Shown piece by piece: positions 16,902 to 24,284 of a DNA stretch of 64,000 bases (the first letter of the stretch is position 1; every line of letters begins with the position of its first letter). The DNA is from ATM1 sp003577165 (GTDB taxonomy: Bacteria > Armatimonadota > Fimbriimonadia > Fimbriimonadales > ATM1). A program made the position numbers and the translations under genes. The notes under the pieces are model-generated. The model had not been told where the DNA came from. It searched no databases and saw only the letters and a program-made list of their open reading frames with translations. The DNA lies in the NCBI GenBank assembly GCA_030263715.1, contig SZPM01000006.1, positions 62,001 through 126,000 on the forward strand. The letters run 5' to 3'.

Positions 16902-17926
16902 GGGCGCAGGTCGACGCAAACCGGCAAGTGGTCGGACGCGAGCGACCCCTCCTGCCGGCCACCCTCCAATCGCCTCGCCTCTGCTCCCCGAAGCGCATCC
17001 GCGCCCGCGTACACGAACGGCCGCCCTATCACCGCATCTTTGAGCGAGTGACTGATCAGAATCTGGTCGAACAGAGCCTGCGTGACGTTGACGTCATCCG
17101 GAAACCGGTACTTCACGCCTTGAAGTCGGTTGTTGTCCCACCTCGCCCCGTAGACGACGGGTTGCATCGGCCTTCCGCGGAACCGCGCGTGGAGTTCGAG
17201 TGAGACGCACTCCCGCTTCGCGAGGTCTTCTGCCAGGTTAATGAAGAGGCGGCCCGGGCGCTCCTCCATCTCGCCCTTCGCATTCGGGTCGCCCGTCTCC
17301 AGAATGTTCACGCTGCGGTCGTCGGGATAGTCGTTGAAGTCGCCCAATACGACAATCCGTTCGTCCTTGGACTTCTCCAAGCGACTCGCGAGCAGGGCGC
17401 AAGCCTTGATGCGCTGAGGATCGGTTTCAATCCTTCCACCGCGCCGGCTCTTCATATGCACGACGTAGAAGACGATGTCGTTTCCGCTCGGCGGTCGCAC
17501 CACAACCCGAAGCACGTCGCGCTTTCCGGGAAACGCGTCGTCGAGGGACGAGTCCGGAAAGACCATCGAGCGAGATAGCACTTTCGAAGGCAGGCGAACG
17601 GCGAGCGCAAGTTCTTGAAGTTCGGAAGGATCGTTCAACATCGCAATCTGCCACTCCCTCCCGAACACTCGCCGCATCGCCTTCAGGCTTTCCGCTTCCT
17701 GGACCGCCACGATGTCCGCCTTCAGGTTCGCAAGAACCGACCGAAGGTTCGCCACTCGTTCCGGCGTCATTCCCTCGCCCATCCAGGCGATGTTGTAAGT
17801 CGCGATTCTCAGGCCCGACTGCTTTTCTGGGATGACGACGGGCCGCTCGAATCCGAACTTGATTAGAAGGAACGTCGCTGCTGCGACGATCAAGATGACA
17901 AGGAACGAGCCGACCGTCCTTCTCAA
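16898..17926 (-). CDS. Membrane-anchored endonuclease/exonuclease/phosphatase (EEP) family protein
   Basis: An N-terminal membrane segment (about residues 5-25) is followed by an EEP fold: ATYNIAWM (metal-site Asn), QEAES (catalytic Glu), VVHMKSRRGG, LGDFNDYPDD (Asp/Asn pair) and the terminal SDHLPV (Asp-His). All active-site residues are present. The family includes nucleases and phospholipase or inositol-phosphate phosphatases; the substrate is not evident. The start is probably TTG 17926, one base after the methyltransferase stop, because a longer frame would overlap that gene. The stop overlaps the convergent coaBC stop by 4 nt. Confidence 0.82.
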   Translation of the reverse strand: MRRTVGSFLVILIVAAATFLLIKFGFERPVVIPEKQSGLRIATYNIAWMGEGMTPERVANLRSVLANLKADIVAVQEAESLKAMRRVFGREWQIAMLNDPSELQELALAVRLPSKVLSRSMVFPDSSLDDAFPGKRDVLRVVVRPPSGNDIVFYVVHMKSRRGGRIETDPQRIKACALLASRLEKSKDERIVVLGDFNDYPDDRSVNILETGDPNAKGEMEERPGRLFINLAEDLAKRECVSLELHARFRGRPMQPVVYGARWDNNRLQGVKYRFPDDVNVTQALFDQILISHSLKDAVIGRPFVYAGADALRGAEARRLEGGRQEGSLASDHLPVCVDLRP

Positions 17927-17927
17927 T

Positions 17928-18803
17928 TCAGTGCATCGCCTCCGTTGTGCGGTCGCCGCTTCGCAAGTCGCGAGACAGCGCTTCGATGTGCTCCGGTCGA
18001 GTTCCGCAACACCCGCCAACGATGTCCGCACCAATTTCCACGAGTCGGCGGCAGTGGAGAACGAACTCACGGACGGGTAAGTCGGAATCGAATCGCCAAC
18101 CGCTCTGTTCGTCGGGCAGGCCGTTGTTAGAGTAGGCGCCGATCCTGGTTCGAACCGCGCCGCGCAGAACTCTCAGAGCCGACTCGATGACCTCCGGGGG
18201 GGCGCAGTTCACAAGGATCGCCGCCACTCCCAGTGATTCGATACTCTTCGCTACGTCGGCGAGCGACTCGCCGCTCAACAGCCGCGCGGGATCGGCATTT
18301 GAAGGATTGAGGCTCACCCACACGGGCAAGCCCGTGTCGACCGCAGCGCGAGTGGCCGCCTCTGCTTCGCGGCCGTTGTTCATCGTCTCGACCAGCAGCA
18401 GATCGCATCCGGCGTCCGCCAAATGCGACGCGATTCCATGGAATTCACGCCCGAAGTCATTCGGAGACAAGTCCGGGCGGTAGCAGTCTTCGAGCGGCGA
18501 GATCGAGCCCGCGACTTTCACGGCGCCTGAACTCATTGACGCGGCGGTGCGAGCGAGTTCAACGGAGAGCCTCGTCAGGCGCATCGCTTGCTCGCCCAAT
18601 TGCGCCTTTTCCAGCGACCTTCGGTGGGTTCGGAAACTGTTTGTGGTCAACACGTCGGCTCCCGCCGTTACGTAGTCCTGGTGGATTTTCACAACTTCGT
18701 CCGGCGCCTCGATGAGCGCGCGCGCAGACCACAAAGGAAGGCTCGTGTCGAGCCCACGCCGCTGCAGTTCCGTACCCATCGCGCCGTCGAGAACGACTGG
18801 CAT
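17928..18803 (-). CDS. Homocysteine S-methyltransferase family protein
   Basis: A 291-residue zinc-dependent methyltransferase barrel. The N-terminal LDGAMGTELQRRGLD and the three zinc-binding Cys (NCAPP near residue 207 and GGCCGT near 270) are intact. The family transfers a methyl group from S-methylmethionine, methylcobalamin or similar donors to homocysteine to form methionine. The protein lacks the cobalamin and folate domains of MetH, so the donor is unknown. ATG at 18803. It lies directly before the EEP gene and may be co-transcribed with it. A C7 tract in the sense strand (18196-18202) encodes Pro-Pro next to the first zinc Cys. Confidence 0.9.
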   Translation of the reverse strand: MPVVLDGAMGTELQRRGLDTSLPLWSARALIEAPDEVVKIHQDYVTAGADVLTTNSFRTHRRSLEKAQLGEQAMRLTRLSVELARTAASMSSGAVKVAGSISPLEDCYRPDLSPNDFGREFHGIASHLADAGCDLLLVETMNNGREAEAATRAAVDTGLPVWVSLNPSNADPARLLSGESLADVAKSIESLGVAAILVNCAPPEVIESALRVLRGAVRTRIGAYSNNGLPDEQSGWRFDSDLPVREFVLHCRRLVEIGADIVGGCCGTRPEHIEALSRDLRSGDRTTEAMH

Positions 18804-18859
18804 GGCTTAGGGATACCCTGTAGGCGGGCTTGTGTGTGGGAGGATTGGGTCGAGGAGCG

Positions 18860-19198
18860 CTACCCTACGTCTTCGAGATGGCCGTACTTTCTTCTCTCGC
18901 CTGCGTAGGCGATCGCGGCGGAACGAACCTGGTGGTTTCTGGCGACCTCAGCGAAGGCCTCGCACGCCTTCTTGTCGATGAGCGCGAACAGTGATTCTTC
19001 GGCGCCCTGGATCTGCTCAAGCACGGCTTGAGCATCCGGCAGGTTCTCGCACGCCTCCAACTGTGTCAAGAGTTGGTCGCGTCGTCTGAGCAGTTGCCCG
19101 GCGGTCTGCCAATCGTCGTCACGGATCGAAGCGTGCGCTGCGAGCGTGACCGCCATCAGTTTCTCCGCAAGCACGCATGCGTTTCGCTCATGCTGCAT
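18860..19198 (-). CDS. Putative FliT/FlgN-like flagellar chaperone
   Basis: A 112-residue, almost entirely helical protein with the FliT-like pattern of alternating Leu and charged residues: a central DDDWQTAGQLLRRRDQLL segment (residues 27-44), then an amphipathic second helix with LFALIDKKACEAF. FliT and FlgN bind late flagellar export substrates. Assignment rests on size, helical pattern and position: its ATG overlaps the fliS stop by 11 nt, the usual fliS-fliT arrangement. Sequence similarity alone would not prove it. Confidence 0.55.
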   Translation of the reverse strand: MQHERNACVLAEKLMAVTLAAHASIRDDDWQTAGQLLRRRDQLLTQLEACENLPDAQAVLEQIQGAEESLFALIDKKACEAFAEVARNHQVRSAAIAYAGERRKYGHLEDVG

Positions 19199-19592
19199 GT
19201 TTCGCCTCCTGCGGGGGCCTTTCGTTGAGTTCCGCCCACGCGCCCCTCAGTTCGCTGAGCACTCGGATGCAGCGTCGCACTGGCGCTGGATCGTCGTCGA
19301 TATTCGCGGTAACGAGTTCGTTCAGGCAGTACGCGTAGAGGCCGAACAGATTCTTCGCAATCTCCCCTCCGCCGTCCATGTCGAGGCTTCCCGACAGTTC
19401 GGTGAGAATCTTTTGGGCACGGAGCAACTGCTCGTGCTGCCTCTGGAGGTTCCCCCCCTCCATCGCGGCTGCGGCTGCCTCGCAGGCTCGAAGCGCACCG
19501 TCATAGAGCATCACGACGAGTTGTATGGGGGAAGCGCTGTTGACGCTCTGCCGGCGATACTCACTGATGCCCTTGGCGCGAAATTCGGTCAC
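19188..19592 (-). CDS. fliS: Flagellar export chaperone FliS
   Basis: A 134-residue helical protein with the FliS signature at its N-terminus: a short disordered lead, then YRRQSVNSASPIQLVVMLYDGALRA (written here only as positions 12-36). FliS caps the C-terminus of flagellin before secretion, so the organism is probably flagellated. GTG at 19592 has GGAGGG about 12 nt upstream. A G7 tract (19452-19458) encodes Gly-Gly. The usual upstream partner fliD is missing; instead an ABC transporter ATPase precedes it by 90 nt. Confidence 0.92.
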   Translation of the reverse strand: MTEFRAKGISEYRRQSVNSASPIQLVVMLYDGALRACEAAAAAMEGGNLQRQHEQLLRAQKILTELSGSLDMDGGGEIAKNLFGLYAYCLNELVTANIDDDPAPVRRCIRVLSELRGAWAELNERPPQEAKHAA

Positions 19593-19682
19593 TCGAAACG
19601 AACCCTCCAGGCGCCGCAGGATGACTCCGGCCCCAGAGAGATTATCGGCGTGGGCGGCCCCCGGTCTCAGCGGGACCCGGGC

Positions 19683-20432
19683 CTAGGCTTCGGCATACTC
19701 CGGTTCCGGCGGCGGGAGCGAGGCCAGCACGTCGCGGGCATCGAGGCGTTCGGTCACGGGCTCGTCCGCCACCAGGTGGCCGTCCCGGAACCGGATCACC
19801 CTCGTGCAGTGCTGGACGACATCCGGCTCGTGGGTCACCAGCACGACGGTTCGGCCCTCGCGGTTGAGTTCCTGGAACAGGGCCAGGATCTCCTCGCCCG
19901 TGCGAGTGTCGAGGTTGCCCGTCGGCTCGTCTGCGAGGATGATGACCGGGTCGTTGACGATGGCTCGTGCGATGGCGACCCTCTGCTGCTGTCCGCCGGA
20001 CAACTCGTTCGGCCGGTGATCCATTCGCTGCTGCAGCCCGACGCGCTCGAGCGCCTTGGCGGCCTTCTCCCGCCGGCTGCCAGTCCCTCCGTAGACCAAC
20101 GGAAGCTCGACGTTCTGAAGCGCGGTGGTGCGCGGCAAGAGATTGTACGATTGGAAGATGAAACCGATCATGCGATTGCGAATCACCGCGAGTTCTGCAT
20201 CCGAGAGTTCGGAGACGGAACGGCCTTGCAGGAAGTACTCGCCCCGTGTCGGCCTGTCGAGGCACCCGAGCAGATTCATGAACGTGGACTTTCCAGAACC
20301 CGATGGTCCCGTGACAGCCACGAATTCGCCGGGCATGATGTCGAGGCTCACGTCACGCAGCGCGTGAACCACGACCTTTCCCATGTCGTAGTCCTTGGAA
20401 AGGTGTCGCACCGAGATGACGGGCTCGCTCAC
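19683..20432 (-). CDS. MacB/LolD-type ABC transporter ATPase
   Basis: A 249-residue ATPase subunit. Walker A GPSGSGKST (residues 42-50), FQSYNLLPRTTALQNVELP Q-loop region, signature LSGGQQQR (about 143) and Walker B ILADEPTG are intact. The 'NLLP...T..NVELPLVY' pattern is typical of the MacB, LolD and FtsE branch. Its ATG overlaps the TolC-like gene by 4 nt (ATGA), which suggests a tripartite MacAB-TolC-like efflux or lipoprotein-export machine. Neither the MacB-type permease nor the periplasmic adaptor is encoded here; they must be elsewhere. A C-terminal 20-residue Pro/Glu tail is unusual. Confidence 0.93.
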   Translation of the reverse strand: MSEPVISVRHLSKDYDMGKVVVHALRDVSLDIMPGEFVAVTGPSGSGKSTFMNLLGCLDRPTRGEYFLQGRSVSELSDAELAVIRNRMIGFIFQSYNLLPRTTALQNVELPLVYGGTGSRREKAAKALERVGLQQRMDHRPNELSGGQQQRVAIARAIVNDPVIILADEPTGNLDTRTGEEILALFQELNREGRTVVLVTHEPDVVQHCTRVIRFRDGHLVADEPVTERLDARDVLASLPPPEPEYAEA

Positions 20433-21697
20433 TTCTCTTCACCGGGCATCGGCTCACCGATCACCAGCCGCAATTGGACTTCGCTGATGTAGAAGTCGTA
20501 CACCGCCTCGACGTAGTTCGTCTCCGCAGTCACAAGTGAAACCTGTGCGTTCGTCACCTCAACGATGCTCGCAACACCGGCGTCCTGGCTCTCGATTGCA
20601 GCCTTGAAGTTCTCTCGCGCCGCTTCGAGCGCCGACTCAGCGGCGCCGAGGCGTTCCTGATTCTGCTTCCAGGAATAGAACGCGCTTTCGATCTCAGAAC
20701 GAACGTCACGAAGATCCTGGTCGAACAACTTCTGGCTCGCTTCGAACGAAAGTTCGGACTGTTTGACGAGTTCCCTCGAGAAGCCGCCATCGAACAGCGG
20801 AAAGTGAACTAAGAAGGTGAGCGCGCGCTGCCCAAAGTCCTCTGATTCAAACGTTCGATCGTAGCTGAGGTTGAGCGACCAGTCGAGGCCGGCCGACCGC
20901 TTCGCATTCAAAACGTCGAACTTCGAGGCTTCGATTCGCCTCTGCGAGTCCATTAAGTCCGGGCGGTTTTTGATCCCTTCCTCCCATGCTTGATCGATGG
21001 TCAACTCGGGCGCGATTTCGCCGATTCGCTGAGGCTCTGTCAGTTCCGGCAAATCTTCTCTCGAGGGCCAACCGATCGTCGCTTTGAGAGACGCATGAGA
21101 CGATTTCACCGCATTCTTCGCCGTGAGTTGATTCACCACCGCGTTTGCCAAATCGGCTTTCGCTTGAAGGATGTCTTTGGCGGCTGCGATCTCCATCTCG
21201 ACCTGCTTCTGCGTGATTTCGAGCGCCTGCTTCGCGCGGGCCACCTGAGCATCCGCCACTTTGAGCAGTTCGTTGCTTCGCAGAGCATCGTAGTACTGAA
21301 CGACGACGTTGAACAGAACCTGGCGCATGGTCCACACGGTTTGGTATGCGCTCGCCTGACTCATCCGCTTCGCACGCTCGAGCGAGAACCACCTCTGTCC
21401 TCCGTCGAGGAGAGTCCAGTTGGCGAAGATGCCCAACTCGTCCGTTCTAGTCGTGCCCGTGAACAGGCCCGGATCGATGCGGGTGTTCGTGTGCCGATAC
21501 TGTGGCGTGATCGTCGGCCAGAAGGCCGACATCGCAGAGCGAACGGAGGACTCGGCCGACTCGCGGGACTTTAGGGCGGCGGCGAGTGTCCCGTTGTTCT
21601 CGCGAGCCATTTCGAGCGCCTCCATGAGCGAAAGCGTCTGCGCGGCGCCGAGCGACGCGGCGAGCAGCGAACAAGCGACAAAGATGGCTCTAAACAG
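20429..21697 (-). CDS. TolC-family outer-membrane efflux protein
   Basis: Two OEP repeats with long coiled-coil helices (for example VARAKQALEITQKQVEMEIA around residue 158, and QERLGAAESALEAARENF near 355) are typical of TolC channels. The first ATG (21625) would cut off the signal peptide. Reading upstream in frame gives FRAIFVACSLLAASLGAAQ, a good signal peptide, preceded by CTG at 21697 with GGGAGG 6 nt before it. The likely start is therefore CTG (422 residues). It is translationally coupled to the ABC ATPase downstream. Confidence 0.85.
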   Translation of the reverse strand: MFRAIFVACSLLAASLGAAQTLSLMEALEMARENNGTLAAALKSRESAESSVRSAMSAFWPTITPQYRHTNTRIDPGLFTGTTRTDELGIFANWTLLDGGQRWFSLERAKRMSQASAYQTVWTMRQVLFNVVVQYYDALRSNELLKVADAQVARAKQALEITQKQVEMEIAAAKDILQAKADLANAVVNQLTAKNAVKSSHASLKATIGWPSREDLPELTEPQRIGEIAPELTIDQAWEEGIKNRPDLMDSQRRIEASKFDVLNAKRSAGLDWSLNLSYDRTFESEDFGQRALTFLVHFPLFDGGFSRELVKQSELSFEASQKLFDQDLRDVRSEIESAFYSWKQNQERLGAAESALEAARENFKAAIESQDAGVASIVEVTNAQVSLVTAETNYVEAVYDFYISEVQLRLVIGEPMPGEEK

Positions 21698-21831
21698 AGT
21701 GAACCTCCCTTTCCACCGACCAATTACCCGGTAGCCGGGGCTTTAGGCCGAGGCATTAGGGCTTCGTACCCGGGAGTATGGCGTATCATCCTGCGTGAGG
21801 GACGCCTGGTGACGTCCCACTGGAGGCTCAC

Positions 21832-22341
21832 ATGATACTAACCACGCTGGCGGTCGCCACTTGCGCTCTGGCCGTTCCGCCTCAGACCTTTCCTGAGTAC
21901 GAAAAGCAGATGCTCAAGGTCGGGCAGACGATCCCCGACTACGAGATCCCGACCCACACGGGCGCGAAAGTCAAGTTGCTCGACTACGTCAAGAAGAACA
22001 AGGCGACCCTGATCAACTTCTGGTTCTACAACTGAGGGGGCTGCCGTGAGGAGTTGCCTCACCTTCAGAAACTGTACGCGGAAGGAAAAGCCTCCGGTCT
22101 TGGGATGTTGGCGATGAACATCGGAGACTCGGCGGACACGATCAAGAAGTATTTCGGAGAGAACGGATTCGAATTGACGCCGCTGATGGCTCCGACCGAA
22201 GTCCACAAGAAGTTCGGCATCCAAGCCTATCCATCGAACTACGTCGTGGACAGCAAGGGCGTCGTTCTCGATCGAATGTGCGGGTTCGACGAGGCTCGCA
22301 TACGTAAGACCCTCAAAGCCAAGGGCATCGCCGTGAAGTAG
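21832..22341 (+). CDS. Candidate selenoprotein: secreted thioredoxin-like (TlpA/AhpC-TSA type) with UGGC motif
   Basis: Starts at ATG 21832, 5 nt after GGAGG, with a short signal peptide (MILTTLAVATCALAVPP). The frame meets TGA at 22033-22035 and continues without another stop to 22341. Residues on both sides of the TGA form one redoxin domain: INFWFYN-(TGA)-GGCREELPHLQKLY. In thioredoxin-like proteins this place holds the first Cys of the CxxC redox motif (as in NFWxxWCxxC), so TGA probably encodes selenocysteine (residue 68), giving UGGC with Cys71. The downstream part has the normal cis-Pro loop (GIQAYPSNYVVDSKG). A SECIS-like hairpin follows the TGA at the right distance. The alternative is a nonsense mutation or a sequencing error; no sel genes are in the window. 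Likely function: periplasmic thiol-disulfide reduction or peroxide reduction. Confidence 0.8.
22041..22068 (+). promoter_or_regulatory. Bacterial SECIS-like hairpin after the in-frame UGA
   Basis: GTGAGG / CCTCAC forms a 6-bp stem with the apical loop AGTTG (22052-22056). An outer CTG/CAG pairing (22041-22043 with 22066-22068) extends it across a small internal loop. The apical loop begins 17 nt after the UGA and has G at its second position. Both fit the loose rules known for bacterial SECIS elements (loop 16-37 nt from UGA, a G among the first loop bases). The hairpin also encodes CREELPHLQ, so some pairing could be chance. Confidence 0.6.
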
Positions 22342-22362
22342 AGCTGCTGCCCACTGCTTCTT

Positions 22363-22391
22363 CGAGAGGACGCGCTTCGCGTGTCCTCTCG
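22363..22391. terminator. Terminator hairpin between the selenoprotein gene and the ABC permease
   Basis: CGAGAGGAC-GCG pairs with CGC-GT-GTCCTCTCG, with a 2-nt bulge and a small CTT loop. It lies in the 66-nt gap between convergent genes, and CTCTCTTT follows on the plus strand. Confidence 0.6.
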
Positions 22392-22407
22392 CTCTCTTTG
22401 GTTGCCT

Positions 22408-23262
22408 TCACTCCTTCCCAAGCGCGGCGGGCTGACGCGACTTCATCAAAAAGCCGGCCAATGCGATCAGAGTCAGCAGATACGGCAACGCCGCCCACAT
22501 CTGCGAGGGCCATTCGACTCCCGCGACCTTCTCTCCCTGGAGTCGGAGTTGAAGCGCATCGAAGAACCCGAAGGAAAACGCGGCAAGCGCAGTCGGTATC
22601 GGACGCCAACCGCCGAAGATGAGAGCGGCGAGCGCGATGAATCCTCTACCTGCCGTCATCCCGACCCCGAACTGCTCCGGCTGCGAAACGAGCATCGCTC
22701 CCGAGATGCCGGCAAGAACGCCGACCCAAAGTTGCGCGTTCCACCTCACCTTGACCGGATCCACTCCAGCCTCCCGCGACTTCGCACCGCTGTGTCCGAC
22801 GGCAGTCAAACGCAATCCCCAATTCGTCGAGCGAAGCGCCCACGCGATCAGAAGCGGCGCGGCGATTGCGAACAGAATGAACACGGGTTGAGGAATGGAA
22901 TCGAAGTCTTGATCGGCTCCGCGCGCCGTTAGGAGTTTTGCGAGATAACCTGTGATGCCGAACGAAACGGCGTTGATCGCCATCCCGCTCACTACGTGGT
23001 CGATGCGGAAGACGATGACTGAAATCGCGTGAAGAAGCGCGAACAGGACAGCAGACGCGATGCCGACCGCGATTCCAAGGAGAGGGTTGCCCGTCATCGC
23101 GCTCACAAACGACGTTCCTGCAGCCGCCGCCAACATCTTTCCCTCCAGGCCGATGTTGATCACACCGCTCCTTTCGCTGATGAGACCCGCCATGGCGGCG
23201 AGGCAGAGCGGCCCACCTAATCGCAACGTCGCGCCGCCGATGTCCATCCAATCCAATGTCAT
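22408..23262 (-). CDS. ABC transporter permease (nucleoside/BmpA type), second subunit
   Basis: A 284-residue permease of the BPD_transp_2 family. After the first segments comes the conserved LISERSGVINIGLEGKML motif (about residues 28-46), the hallmark of nucleoside/purine (NupQ, YufQ-like) permeases. Later come GHSGAKSREAGVD and the FGGWRPIPTALAAFSFG re-entrant loop. ATG at 23262 overlaps the preceding permease by 4 nt (ATGA), and the frame upstream of it is an antisense shadow. It is the last gene of the HIBADH-ATPase-permease-permease run and ends at a terminator shared with the selenoprotein gene. Confidence 0.92.
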   Translation of the reverse strand: MTLDWMDIGGATLRLGGPLCLAAMAGLISERSGVINIGLEGKMLAAAAGTSFVSAMTGNPLLGIAVGIASAVLFALLHAISVIVFRIDHVVSGMAINAVSFGITGYLAKLLTARGADQDFDSIPQPVFILFAIAAPLLIAWALRSTNWGLRLTAVGHSGAKSREAGVDPVKVRWNAQLWVGVLAGISGAMLVSQPEQFGVGMTAGRGFIALAALIFGGWRPIPTALAAFSFGFFDALQLRLQGEKVAGVEWPSQMWAALPYLLTLIALAGFLMKSRQPAALGKE

Positions 23263-24284
23263 AGCGTTGATCTCCTCCGCCACCGAACATAGGCGACGAG
23301 AAGGAGAAGCAATCCTTGAATCACGAAGGAGATCTCCTTCGGCAAACCGATCGCAACCTGCGCGCGAACCGCTCCCTGCTCGATCGCGGCAAACAGCAGC
23401 GCCGCAGGCAGCACGCCCAGCGGATGCCCTCCGGCAAGCAACGCGACGCCGAGGCTGTCGAATCCGTACCCAGGGGAGAAGCCAATCGAGTACCGTCGCT
23501 CCTGTCCCAAGAGATGCAGCGCTCCCGCGACTCCCGCGACCGCGCCGCTCAGCAGGAGCGCGCGCAAGGACACCCACTTCGTCTTGACGCCCGCATAGGC
23601 GGCCGCCGACGGGTTCGCACCGACGAGGCGGTGTTCGAATCCGGGAGGTGTTCGGTTCAGCCAGAGCCGCGCCAGAATCGCGAGTCCGATCCCGACGAGA
23701 AGCGCCGGATAGAGCACGAATCCGCCGCCGAAAGTGATCGCCGACAGGGACGCGGCCTCAGGGATGACTGCGGTCGTCGGCTCGCCGCCAGGTCGCTCCT
23801 GCATCGGGCCCGAGACGACGAACTCCGTCGCGAATACGGCCACATAGTTGAGCATGATCGTGGAGATCACCTCGTGCCCCCCCCGAAAGGCGCGAATCCA
23901 GGCTGCGGGCGCGGCCCAGAGGAGCCCCGCAGCCGCTCCCAAGATCGTCGCAACGACGATCCCGAGAGGCCCTGTCAGTCCCAAACTGAGGCACGCCCAC
24001 GCGGCTACGAGCCCCCCCACCCGCAACTGCCCCTCTGCACCGATGTTGAACGAACCCGCCTGCAGCGCGATCTGCACGGCGAGCCCCGTCAGGAGAAGTG
24101 GCGTCGCGCGTCTCAGGACTTCGCTCACAGGCTGCCAACCGACGAACTCGCCACGATCCGGGATCCATCCCGTCGTGCCCTCCACGAAACTCACGGCCAC
24201 GTCGCGCAGCGGCACACCAGCCAACGCCAAGAGCGCGGCGAGGACGCCGAGAGCGGCGGCGATCGCGAGCGTGACGCGAATCAT
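23259..24284 (-). CDS. ABC transporter permease (nucleoside/BmpA type), first subunit
   Basis: A 341-residue permease with eight or more hydrophobic segments. The motif AGSFNIGAEGQLRVGGL (about residues 77-93) matches NupP/YufP-type permeases; the longer periplasmic loop (residues 30-60) is also usual for this subunit. GYGFDSLGVALLAGGHPLGVL near residue 275 is a further family block. It is coupled to the ATPase upstream and to the second permease downstream by 4-nt overlaps. Two G tracts encode Gly-Gly here (23877-23884 and 24012-24018). Confidence 0.93.
   Translation of the reverse strand: MIRVTLAIAAALGVLAALLALAGVPLRDVAVSFVEGTTGWIPDRGEFVGWQPVSEVLRRATPLLLTGLAVQIALQAGSFNIGAEGQLRVGGLVAAWACLSLGLTGPLGIVVATILGAAAGLLWAAPAAWIRAFRGGHEVISTIMLNYVAVFATEFVVSGPMQERPGGEPTTAVIPEAASLSAITFGGGFVLYPALLVGIGLAILARLWLNRTPPGFEHRLVGANPSAAAYAGVKTKWVSLRALLLSGAVAGVAGALHLLGQERRYSIGFSPGYGFDSLGVALLAGGHPLGVLPAALLFAAIEQGAVRAQVAIGLPKEISFVIQGLLLLLVAYVRWRRRSTL

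Noticed and set aside
22054..22341. A separate small gene downstream of a 67-residue ORF
   Set aside because: Both pieces are in the same frame and together make one redoxin domain; there is no ribosome site before 22054. A single gene with a recoded TGA explains the data better.
21832..22341. Pseudogene broken by a nonsense mutation
   Set aside because: Not excluded, but the stop falls exactly on the redox Cys codon, no other damage is seen, and a SECIS-like hairpin follows. Treated as the less likely option.
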